In this document: positions 52,324-60,142 of the stretch, piece after piece
Layout of the letters: each line of letters begins with the position of its first letter
Numbering within the stretch: position 1 is the first letter of the stretch
DNA from: Clostridium zeae
GTDB lineage: Bacteria > Bacillota > Clostridia > Clostridiales > Clostridiaceae
Direction: 5' to 3'
DNA length: 64,000 nucleotides
NCBI RefSeq assembly: GCF_017312485.1
Contig: NZ_BMBA01000005.1
Location: 121,966-185,965 of the forward strand
Program-made: the position numbers and the translations under genes
Notes under the pieces: model-generated
What the model saw: only the letters and a program-made list of their open reading frames with translations
Databases searched by the model: none
What the model was told of the DNA's origin: nothing

Positions 52324-53211
52324 GTGAATGATAAGATAAAAATATTAATAGCGATGATTATTTTTGGAAGCATAGGTATTTTTGTAAAAAATATAAATTT
52401 ACCATCTCTAGAGATTGCTTTTTTAAGGGCTACAATAGGCAGTCTATTTTTATTTTCATTTAGCATAATAGGAAAGCAAAAGGTTTCTATATCAAAAATA
52501 AGAGAAAATGCAATACCATTAATACTTTCAGGTATAGCAATAGGTTTTAATTGGATATTGTTATTTCAGGCATATAAGTATACAACAGTTTCTATAGCTA
52601 CTATAAGTTATTATTTTGCACCGATGTTTGTTATAATTGCAGCGCCTTTTATACTTAAAGAAAAACTTACAGGAAGTAAATTAGCATGTCTAATAGCAGC
52701 ATTGATTGGAATAGTCATGATATTGAATTCAGGCGAAAGTGCAGGTGGATTTTCACAAAATATTAAAGGTATAATGTATGGGCTTAGTGGAGCTGCTTTA
52801 TATGCAACAGTAGTATTGACAAATAAATTTATAAAAGGTTTGTCAGGATTTGAAACTACATTAATTCAACTTATAGTTTCAGCAATAACACTTTTACCTT
52901 TTATAATCTATAGAGGAGAAATAGAGAAAGTTTCATCATTGGGTATTAAGGGCATTTTGTTTGTATTAATTGTTGGAATTATACATACAGGTATTGCTTA
53001 TCTATTATACTTTACGGCTATGAAAGGATTAGAAAGTCATTCTATAGCTATACTTAGTTACATTGACCCTATATCAGCAGTAGTTTTTTCAACTTTATTA
53101 CTAAGTGAATCTATTACTGTTGTTCAGGTAATTGGAGGTATTATAGTACTCTCATCTACATTTTTAGTAGAAAGTATAGGTAAACTATCAGTCCAGAGTT
53201 TTCAAGAATAA
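52324..53211 (+). CDS. EamA/DMT-family transporter
   Basis: About 295 residues with ten transmembrane helices in two EamA repeats, each ending in the usual glycine-rich helix (AALIGIVMILNSG and IGGIIVLSSTFLVES). The first repeat opens with IFGSIGIFVKNI, and EIAFLRATIGSLF is the conserved DMT loop. The start is GTG 52324, placed 8 bases after GGGGG; the ORF runs five codons further up but through the ribosome site. It probably exports an amino acid or other metabolite. Substrate unknown. Confidence 0.87.
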   Translation: MNDKIKILIAMIIFGSIGIFVKNINLPSLEIAFLRATIGSLFLFSFSIIGKQKVSISKIRENAIPLILSGIAIGFNWILLFQAYKYTTVSIATISYYFAPMFVIIAAPFILKEKLTGSKLACLIAALIGIVMILNSGESAGGFSQNIKGIMYGLSGAALYATVVLTNKFIKGLSGFETTLIQLIVSAITLLPFIIYRGEIEKVSSLGIKGILFVLIVGIIHTGIAYLLYFTAMKGLESHSIAILSYIDPISAVVFSTLLLSESITVVQVIGGIIVLSSTFLVESIGKLSVQSFQE

Positions 53212-53313
53212 ATTAAGTTTTTGTATAGCAAATATCTATGGTTAGTTTTTGGTATCTTGGCAATAATATGTATATGATTCATATTTAGACTTATATATTA
53301 TTGAGGTGGGTTT

Positions 53314-53955
53314 ATGAGAATACCAAATCACGTAGGGATAATTCCAGATGGGAATAGAAGATGGGCTGTAGATAAAGGGCTATCTAAGGAAAATGGATAT
53401 ATTTCAGGAATAGACCCTGGATTAGAACTTTTTACTTTGTGTAAAAATGCTGGGATAAAAGAAGTAACTTATTATGGTTTTACGGTTGATAATACTAAAA
53501 GGCCTGCTGAACAAAGAAAAGCATTTACAGAGGCTTGTATTAATGCTGTACAGATTCTTTCGAATCAAGATGCAGAATTACTTGTAGTAGGAAATACAAA
53601 GTCGGATATGTTTCCGCAGGAACTATTGCCTTATACAGTAAGAAAAACATTTGGCAATGGAGGGATGAAAGTTAACTTCTTAGTGAATTATAGTTGGAAA
53701 TGGGATTTAGACCATCTTAAAGGTGCTAAATCTAGAAGTAATAATATCAATAATCAAATACAATCTTATGATGTATCAAGAGTAGATCTCATAATAAGAT
53801 GGGGTGGCAGGAGAAGGCTAAGCGGATTCCTTCCTGTACAGTCTATTTACTCAGACTTTTATGTTATTGATGAATATTGGCCAGATTTTAAGCCAGAGCA
53901 TTTCTACAATGCACTTAGCTGGTATAGTGATCAAGACATAACTCTTGGTGGATAA
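53314..53955 (+). CDS. Divergent cis-prenyltransferase (UppS-like)
   Basis: A 213-residue member of the undecaprenyl diphosphate synthase family. HVGIIPDGNRRWAVDKG is the pyrophosphate-binding motif (Asp12), RPAEQR and VNFLVNYSWKWDL are family regions, and IRWGGRRRLSGFLPVQ plus YWPDF form the C-terminal signature. It departs from housekeeping UppS: DGNGR is DGNRR, NYGGR is NYSWK, TGGEHR is WGGRRR, and the Mg-binding Glu of AYAEL is Asp in YSDF. AGGTGG precedes the ATG. It likely makes a special polyprenyl chain; product unknown. Confidence 0.82.
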   Translation: MRIPNHVGIIPDGNRRWAVDKGLSKENGYISGIDPGLELFTLCKNAGIKEVTYYGFTVDNTKRPAEQRKAFTEACINAVQILSNQDAELLVVGNTKSDMFPQELLPYTVRKTFGNGGMKVNFLVNYSWKWDLDHLKGAKSRSNNINNQIQSYDVSRVDLIIRWGGRRRLSGFLPVQSIYSDFYVIDEYWPDFKPEHFYNALSWYSDQDITLGG

Positions 53956-54069
53956 AATGGAATCATTAGTATAATAATTTGATTTAGAATTAGTAAATTT
54001 AAGGATATAAATATACTTAAGTTTATACACATAATAAAGTTGAATAGAGATAAATTTGTGGATAGAAAT

Positions 54070-54122
54070 AAAAAATAGTGTGGATAATCTCAAACATAGG
54101 TGAGATTATCTGCACTATTTTA
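54070..54122. terminator. Terminator downstream of the UppS-like gene
   Basis: AAAAATAGTG and GATAATCTCA pair with TGAGATTATC and CACTATTTT. It is symmetrical enough to act both ways. Confidence 0.8.
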
Positions 54123-54239
54123 CTACCTAGAAGAATATAAAATTTTAAGCTGTCATATCTTAGATATTCCAATAGGTTTATTAGCTACGTAAAAAGCTTA
54201 TTCAACTGTGAATCTCTTTAATGAATACGAACAATTATG

Positions 54240-54872
54240 TTATGATCCTGAGCTGTTATTGCTTGTGCCATTGTTTGTGTTATTATTAGAACTATTATTG
54301 TTGTTTGTTGCTCCGTTGTTGCTATTATTATTTTGTCTTTGAGGCATATTTGCTCTTACTTTTTCCATAATCTTATCAGCTTGTGCTTGTGTTATTGTAC
54401 CATCTGAAACTAGTTTAGTAAGTGGATTAAAGTTTCCCCTATTTCCTTTGTTTTGCCCGTTTTGATTATTTGATGCTTGTTGACCATTTTGGTTGTTTTG
54501 ATTTTGTTGATTATTATTTTGTGTATTGTTATTAGCATTACCTTGACTATTACCATTGTTATTATTCTTCTGTCCGTTAGGTCTTTGAGTAGATGTAGTT
54601 AATGCCTCCAGAACCTTAGTTCCTTGATCTTTAGTGATAGTTCCATCAGATACAAGTGAGTTTACACTATCCTCCATTTGTTTCTTTCGTTCTTCTGAAT
54701 TTGCTCCAAAGTTCCTTCCGTTTTGTTGCCCTTGTTGTCCTTGTTGATTTTGAGTAGCTGCATTAGCCTGTGTATTTTTATTAGAGCTACTACATCCTGT
54801 AAGCAACAATCCTGTGATACTTATAGCTGAAATAAGCATCACAAGTTTTTTAGATAATACGTTTTTTATCAT
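54240..54872 (-). CDS. Asn/Gln-rich lipoprotein with two short helical repeats
   Basis: A 210-residue lipoprotein. The signal peptide ends in LLTGC (Cys27). Two repeated motifs, LVSDGTITKDQGTKVLEAL (about 73-91) and LVSDGTITQAQADKIMEKV (about 153-171), have the look of the short I-T-x-x-Q/E-A-D-x-I units found in surface-associated and DUF2680-like proteins. They are embedded in long Asn/Gln/Gly tracts. GGAGTG precedes the ATG. There is no enzyme motif. It diverges from the trehalose operon without obvious functional link. Confidence 0.72.
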   Translation of the reverse strand: MIKNVLSKKLVMLISAISITGLLLTGCSSSNKNTQANAATQNQQGQQGQQNGRNFGANSEERKKQMEDSVNSLVSDGTITKDQGTKVLEALTTSTQRPNGQKNNNNGNSQGNANNNTQNNNQQNQNNQNGQQASNNQNGQNKGNRGNFNPLTKLVSDGTITQAQADKIMEKVRANMPQRQNNNSNNGATNNNNSSNNNTNNGTSNNSSGS

Positions 54873-55066
54873 GTTTTCACTCCTTAAATTTCCGTTATTT
54901 TAATTTGAATATTTTTATATAGACTGCTTGTCTAAAAAAATTATATTTTATTATTGTGTCAATTTGATGTGATGAGTTTGAACAAATTGTTACTAAAGAC
55001 TAATTTGACGGTATAAAAATGCGGTTTGGTTAGAAAAAATAAATTTGGAAAAATAAAAAATATATA

Positions 55067-55095
55067 TTGACGAACCTGTACGTACAGCATATAAT
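55067..55095 (+). promoter_or_regulatory. Promoter of the trehalose operon
   Basis: TTGACG (55067-55072), a 17-base spacer and TATAAT (55090-55095). The first TreR box fills the spacer. The rest of the 54873-55263 gap is AT-rich and shows no other gene. Confidence 0.75.
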
Positions 55096-55125
55096 TAAAA
55101 CATAGACAAACTTGTACGTATAGGT
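55076..55125. promoter_or_regulatory. Two TreR operators at treP
   Basis: CTGTACGTACAG (55076-55087, perfect palindrome) in the promoter spacer and ACTTGTACGTATAGGT (55110-55125) just after the start region. Both share TGTACGTA with the box in front of treR, and resemble the TTGTATATACAA TreR sites of Bacillus. Confidence 0.7.
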
Positions 55126-55263
55126 TGTAACCAATGAAAATGTTTTTCTTGTTTTGAAAAGGACTTATTGAATGGATTTTTTATTTAAAGTCTATGTAAT
55201 CATTTACTAAATTAAATTTTAAACATAAACTTATTTATATTAAGATGTCGGGGGGATTATATT

Positions 55264-56694
55264 ATGGCTAAGTTTTCTAATGATGCAAAGCTTTTATTAG
55301 AATATGTAGGTGGAAAAGAAAATATATCAGCTGTAACACATTGTGCTACTCGTATGAGATTTGTACTAGCTGAACCTAAAGAGGCAGATGTGAAGAAGAT
55401 TGAAAGCTTAAAGAGTGTAAAGGGAACTTTTACTCAAGCAGGTCAATTTCAAGTTATTATAGGTAATGAAGTATCTATATTTTACAATGATTTTGTTGAA
55501 GTAGCGGGCATAGATGGAGTAAGTAAAGAGCAAGCAAAAGTGGCAGCTAAGGGAAATATGAACTTTATGCAAAGACTACTAGCAAACCTTGCTGAAATAT
55601 TTACACCACTTATACCAGCATTAGTAGTAGGTGGTTTGATATTAGGCTTCCGTAATGTAATAGGAGATATAAAGCTGCTTGATGGAGGAACTAAGACCAT
55701 AGTAGAAGTATCACAATTTTGGTCAGGCGTACACTCATTTTTATGGCTTATAGGTGAAGCGATATTCCACTTCTTGCCTGTAGGAATAACATGGTCTATA
55801 TCAAAGAAAATGGGTACAACACAAATATTGGGTATCATATTAGGTATTACTTTAGTGTCTCCACAATTATTAAACGCTTATGCAGTTGCAGGAGCAAAAG
55901 AAATTCCAGTTTGGAACTTTGGTTTTGCACAGGTTCAAATGATTGGTTACCAAGCACAAGTAATTCCAGCAATACTTGCAGGATTTTTACTTGCAATATT
56001 AGAGAAAAATATTCGTAAAGTCATTCCTGAATATATATCAATGATAGTTGTTCCGTTTTTATCACTTGTACCAACTGTATTAATAGCACATACAGTTCTA
56101 GGTCCAATTGGCTGGAAGATTGGTTCAGGCATATCATACGTAGTGTATAACGCTTTAACTTCTTCTTTTGGATGGCTATTTGCTGCAGTATTTGGTTTTG
56201 CTTATGCTCCTTTAGTAATCACAGGTTTACATCATATGACAAATGCTATAGATTTACAGCTTATGGGCCAATTAGGTGGTACAAACTTATGGCCAATGAT
56301 AGCTTTATCGAATATAGCACAAGGATCAGCAGTATTAGCTATGATTTTCATAAATAGACATGATGAAGAAGAAAAGCAAGTATCTATACCAGCATGTATA
56401 TCATGTTACTTAGGGGTAACTGAGCCAGCAATGTTTGGTATTAATCTAAAGTATATATATCCATTTTTAGCAGCTATGACTGGATCTGCAATTGCAGCAG
56501 TTATATCTGTTGGATCAGGAGTCATGGCAAACTCTATTGGAGTAGGTGGGCTTCCTGGAATTCTATCAATAAAACCACAATTCATGCTTACATTCGCTTT
56601 ATGTATGGTTGTAGCAATTGCAGTACCTTTTGTATTGACAATAGCTCTTTCAAAGAGAAAAGCAATAAAAGATAAAGCTAGTTTAAACGGATAA
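55264..56694 (+). CDS. treP: PTS trehalose-specific EIIBC component
   Basis: A 476-residue PTS permease. The EIIB domain (about 1-85) has the phosphorylated Cys27 in AVTHCATRMRF. The EIIC domain with about ten helices follows (from about residue 100; VTEPAMFGINLKY is the substrate-site motif GITEP-like). There is no EIIA domain, so phosphate must come from a glucose-type EIIA elsewhere. It imports trehalose as trehalose 6-phosphate. GGGGGG precedes the ATG. The next gene hydrolyses that product, and TreR follows, which fixes the sugar. Confidence 0.92.
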   Translation: MAKFSNDAKLLLEYVGGKENISAVTHCATRMRFVLAEPKEADVKKIESLKSVKGTFTQAGQFQVIIGNEVSIFYNDFVEVAGIDGVSKEQAKVAAKGNMNFMQRLLANLAEIFTPLIPALVVGGLILGFRNVIGDIKLLDGGTKTIVEVSQFWSGVHSFLWLIGEAIFHFLPVGITWSISKKMGTTQILGIILGITLVSPQLLNAYAVAGAKEIPVWNFGFAQVQMIGYQAQVIPAILAGFLLAILEKNIRKVIPEYISMIVVPFLSLVPTVLIAHTVLGPIGWKIGSGISYVVYNALTSSFGWLFAAVFGFAYAPLVITGLHHMTNAIDLQLMGQLGGTNLWPMIALSNIAQGSAVLAMIFINRHDEEEKQVSIPACISCYLGVTEPAMFGINLKYIYPFLAAMTGSAIAAVISVGSGVMANSIGVGGLPGILSIKPQFMLTFALCMVVAIAVPFVLTIALSKRKAIKDKASLNG

Positions 56695-56774
56695 TAGAAT
56701 TTGAAATTAAAGTGAAGATAGAGGTAGGAGGAGACTCCTTCCTCTTTAACACTTATTTTAAAGGAGCAGATTAT

Positions 56775-58439
56775 ATGAAGGACTTTAGAAAAAGCGTAAT
56801 TTATCAGATATACCCTAAGTCATTTAAAGATTCTAATGGAGATGGAATAGGTGATTTAAGAGGAGTTATAGAAAAAATTGATTACCTATGTGAATTAGGA
56901 GTAGATTATATTTGGCTTACTCCATTTTATGTTTCTCCGCAGAAGGATAATGGATACGATGTTGCTGATTATTGTAGTATAGATAAAAGATTTGGAACGA
57001 TGCAGGATTTTGAAAAGTTGGTTGAAGAATGCTCTAAAAGAGGCATAGGTGTTATGTTAGATGTAGTTTTTAATCATACCTCTACTGAACACCAATGGTT
57101 CAAAAAGGCTTTAAAAGGAGAACAAAAATATAAGGATTATTATATTTTTAGGAGACCAAAGGACGATGAGGAGCCAACAAATTGGCAATCCAAATTTGGA
57201 GGATCAACTTGGAAAAAGGTAAATGACGAATATTATCTCCACTTATTTGATGAAACTCAAGCTGATCTAAATTGGGAAAATAATTCTGTTAGAGAAGAAA
57301 TATATGATGTAGTAAGATTTTGGATGGATAAGGGTGTAAGTGGATTTAGGTTAGATGTTATAAATTTAATTTCTAAGCCAGATATATATGAAGATGATCT
57401 TCAAGGAGATGGGCGAAGATTCTATACAGACGGGCCACATATACATGAGTATTTAAAAGAATTAAATAGTAGGGCTTTTGCAACCAAAGAAGGTATTTTA
57501 ACAGTAGGGGAGATGTCATCTACTGATATAGATAACTGTGTAAGGTATTCAAATCCTGAGGAAACAGAATTATCAATGGTTTTTAATTTCCATCACTTAA
57601 AGGTCGATTATAAAGATGGTGATAAGTGGACACTTATGGATTTTGATTTTTTTAAGTTAAAAGATATATTTAATAGTTGGCAGCTAGGTATGGAAAAAGG
57701 TAATGGATGGAGTGCACTCTTTTGGTGCAATCATGATCAACCTAGGATAGTGAGTCGCTTTGGAGATGAAAAGAAATATCATAAGCAATCTTCAAAGATG
57801 CTTGCTACGGCAGTTCATATGCTTAGAGGAACTCCTTATATATACCAAGGTGAAGAAATTGGGATGACAAATCCACATTTTAATAATATAGAACTATATA
57901 AAGATGTAGAATCTATAAACTACTATCATATACTTAAGAAAAGTGGACGACATGAGAATGAAATATTAGAAATACTAAAAGCTAAATCTAGAGATAACTC
58001 AAGAACACCAATGCAATGGGATAGTAGTGAAAATAGTGGATTTACATCGGGAAACCCTTGGATATCCTTAAGTGATAATTATGATACGATAAATGTTGAA
58101 GATGCAATAAAAGATAAAAATTCTGTATTTTATCATTATAAGAAGTTGATTGAGCTAAGAAAAAAATATGAAGTTATATCACTTGGAAGCTATATACCTA
58201 TGTTAGAACAACATGAATTGGTTTTTGCATATATGAGAGAATATGATGGACAAAAGCTTATTGTTATAAATAACTTTTATGAAGATGAATGTGTAGTGGA
58301 CATGCCGAATATTTGCAATATAAAAGATTACCAAGTAGATATATTACTTTCAAATTATGATGATTCACAGGATTTAGATGAGCAAATAAAATTAAGACCA
58401 TATGAATCTATAGTTTATCATTTGAAAAATAGGAATTGA
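56775..58439 (+). CDS. treC: Trehalose-6-phosphate hydrolase
   Basis: A 554-residue GH13 enzyme that splits trehalose 6-phosphate to glucose and glucose 6-phosphate. Conserved regions are SVIYQIYPKSFKDSNGDGIG, DVVFNHTS (region I), GFRLDVINL with the nucleophile Asp (region II), LTVGEMSS with the acid Glu (region III) and FWCNHDQPR with the third Asp (region IV). The start at 56775 follows AAAGGAG; the ORF opens 21 codons earlier without an RBS. It is 80 bp behind treP. Confidence 0.93.
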   Translation: MKDFRKSVIYQIYPKSFKDSNGDGIGDLRGVIEKIDYLCELGVDYIWLTPFYVSPQKDNGYDVADYCSIDKRFGTMQDFEKLVEECSKRGIGVMLDVVFNHTSTEHQWFKKALKGEQKYKDYYIFRRPKDDEEPTNWQSKFGGSTWKKVNDEYYLHLFDETQADLNWENNSVREEIYDVVRFWMDKGVSGFRLDVINLISKPDIYEDDLQGDGRRFYTDGPHIHEYLKELNSRAFATKEGILTVGEMSSTDIDNCVRYSNPEETELSMVFNFHHLKVDYKDGDKWTLMDFDFFKLKDIFNSWQLGMEKGNGWSALFWCNHDQPRIVSRFGDEKKYHKQSSKMLATAVHMLRGTPYIYQGEEIGMTNPHFNNIELYKDVESINYYHILKKSGRHENEILEILKAKSRDNSRTPMQWDSSENSGFTSGNPWISLSDNYDTINVEDAIKDKNSVFYHYKKLIELRKKYEVISLGSYIPMLEQHELVFAYMREYDGQKLIVINNFYEDECVVDMPNICNIKDYQVDILLSNYDDSQDLDEQIKLRPYESIVYHLKNRN

Positions 58440-58483
58440 TTAAATAAATTTCGACATAGGGACCTCTTAGCAGTGTATACTTG

Positions 58484-58512
58484 TTGAAACTTGTATGTAT
58501 AAGTGCTAAAAT
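58484..58512 (+). promoter_or_regulatory. treR: treR promoter with internal TreR operator
   Basis: TTGAAA (58484-58489), 17 bases and TAAAAT (58507-58512). ACTTGTATGTATAAGT (58489-58504), the third TreR-type box, occupies the spacer, indicating autorepression. Confidence 0.72.
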
Positions 58513-58528
58513 ATTTACGGTGATATAT

Positions 58529-59239
58529 ATGGATAGTAAATACTTAGCTATATATAATGATATAGTTAATAAAATAGAAATTGGCAAGATGGAGCCAAAC
58601 TCAAAGCTTCCATCTGAGAGTGAACTTATGGAGGCTTATAGTGTATCAAGAGATACCATAAGAAAAGCTTTAGCACTTTTAGAGACAAATGGATGCATAC
58701 AAAAGATAAAAGGAAAAGGATCTTTCGTTCTTGATGTAAATAAGTTTGACTTTCCTATGTCTGGATTAACTAGTTTTAAAGAGCTTGCAGGAAAGATGGG
58801 AAGTGGCTCTAATACTGTATTAAGGGAATTAGAACTTGTAAGTGGAGATAATTTTATAATGAAGCAGCTGGAATTATCAGAGGCTGATGAAGCTTGGAAG
58901 GTAGTAAGAGTTAGAGAAATTGGCGGTAAGAAGATAATTCTAGATAAAGATTACTTCAACCAAAAGTATGTTCCAGAATTAACGAAAGAAATTTGTGAAA
59001 ACTCTATATATGAGTATTTAGAAGGAATTCTAGGCCTCAAAATCAGCTATGCTAAGAAGGAGTTTACAGTTCAGCAAGCAACAGAAGAAGATAAAAAAGT
59101 ATTAGATTTTGAAAACTTCAATATGGTAGTTGTTGTTAAAAACTATGTTTATTTAGAAGATACTAGTTTATTTCAATATACAGAGTCTAGACATAGGCCA
59201 GATAGGTTTAGATTTGTAGATTTTGCTAGAAGAAGATAA
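58529..59239 (+). CDS. treR: Trehalose operon repressor TreR, GntR/HutC family
   Basis: A 236-residue regulator. The N-terminal winged helix (about 1-72) has KLPSESELMEAYSVSRDTIR and GCIQKIKGKGSFV. The C-terminal UTRA effector domain (about 90-232) has VVRVREIGGKKIILDKDYFN and SRHRPDRFRFVDFARR, the ending typical of TreR. Effector is presumably trehalose 6-phosphate. ATG 58529 follows GGTGAT; the ORF begins 16 codons upstream inside the promoter. It has its own autoregulated promoter after treC. Confidence 0.93.
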   Translation: MDSKYLAIYNDIVNKIEIGKMEPNSKLPSESELMEAYSVSRDTIRKALALLETNGCIQKIKGKGSFVLDVNKFDFPMSGLTSFKELAGKMGSGSNTVLRELELVSGDNFIMKQLELSEADEAWKVVRVREIGGKKIILDKDYFNQKYVPELTKEICENSIYEYLEGILGLKISYAKKEFTVQQATEEDKKVLDFENFNMVVVVKNYVYLEDTSLFQYTESRHRPDRFRFVDFARRR

Positions 59240-59255
59240 ATGTGAGTAGTAAAAA

Positions 59256-59290
59256 AAGAGGTTCTGATTGCTCAGAACCTCTATATTTAA
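59256..59290. terminator. Shared terminator of treR and the exosporium-like gene
   Basis: AGAGGTTCTGA pairs with TCAGAACCTCT. The minus strand has a seven-T run after the stem, and the plus strand has a weaker one, so it works best for the minus-strand gene. Confidence 0.8.
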
Positions 59291-59346
59291 GTTATGAAAT
59301 ATTATTTGAATATTGTATTTACATAAGTTTTAATAAACTAAGGTAA

Positions 59347-59988
59347 TTATCTTATTGCAACGCCTGCGCTAGCATTTCCTGTTATTACTGTAGCAAGTGC
59401 TGTAGAAGTTGCGTAGAATACCATTAATAATCGAGTTTGAGCTGTTACTGTCTCAGATAAAGTAACTATTCCGCTTGCATTTGTTCCTATAGTAACTATT
59501 CCAGTAGTAAGATCTGGCTTTAATTGTACAATTGCGCCTGGAACAGCAGTAAAAGTATTTGAACCTATAGGAGCACTAAATAGCTGAGCTGTAACGGTTG
59601 CTGGAGCTGTAAGAGTTAATGCAGCTGTAGTACTAAAATTTGCAGCCAAAGAAGTAATTAGTCCATCACGAGGAACTGTAAAAGCTTCGCTTAGAGTGGT
59701 GCCAAGCAATGGTAAGGTGTTACCAACAATTGCAACTCCAGGAGTTGAAGTTCCAAAGCCTATAAGTGAAGTTGTAGTAATAGCTCCAAGTAAAACAGTT
59801 GAAAGTACAGCAGGTATTAGACCTGATGAAAATGGAATCATACTTCCCCCAGTAGGTCTAGTATTTGTTTTGCGAACACGGGTAAGTGTAGGACAAGGAC
59901 AACAGTGATGTTGATGATGATGATCATCTGGACAACCATGATCAGTTGGACAAAAATCAGATCTATTATAATCTTTATACATTGACAT
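59347..59988 (-). CDS. Exosporium protein with BclA/BclB-type C-terminal domain
   Basis: A 213-residue protein. The first 35 residues are rich in His, Cys, Asp and Pro (CPTDHGCPDDHHHQHHCCP). Then comes a beta-rich, Ala/Thr/Gly domain with GSMIPFSSGLIPAVLSTVLL, IGFGTSTPGVAIVGNTLPLL and FTVPRDGLITSLAANFSTTA, which I recognise as the C-terminal head of exosporium glycoproteins of the BclA/BclB type. The collagen-like Gly-X-Y region usual before this head is absent. AAGGAAGG precedes the ATG. CATAATCTA in its upstream region (60070-60062) could be a sigma-K -10. Probably a spore-surface protein. Confidence 0.82.
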   Translation of the reverse strand: MSMYKDYNRSDFCPTDHGCPDDHHHQHHCCPCPTLTRVRKTNTRPTGGSMIPFSSGLIPAVLSTVLLGAITTTSLIGFGTSTPGVAIVGNTLPLLGTTLSEAFTVPRDGLITSLAANFSTTAALTLTAPATVTAQLFSAPIGSNTFTAVPGAIVQLKPDLTTGIVTIGTNASGIVTLSETVTAQTRLLMVFYATSTALATVITGNASAGVAIR

Positions 59989-60142
59989 ATCAAAAATCCC
60001 TTCCTTAAAAATATAATGATATAAATATATGAATGGAGTTTTATATATTTATATGTTTATATAGATTATGCTATATTATAGTATATAAATAGGAAGGCGA
60101 ATTGGTGTATTAATTTGTCAGATAATCGTGAAAATAGTCGTT

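Noticed and set aside
54300-54560. Low-complexity AAC/CAA-type tracts resembling a satellite
   Set aside because: They encode the Asn/Gln-rich linkers of the lipoprotein in one frame, so they are coding low complexity.
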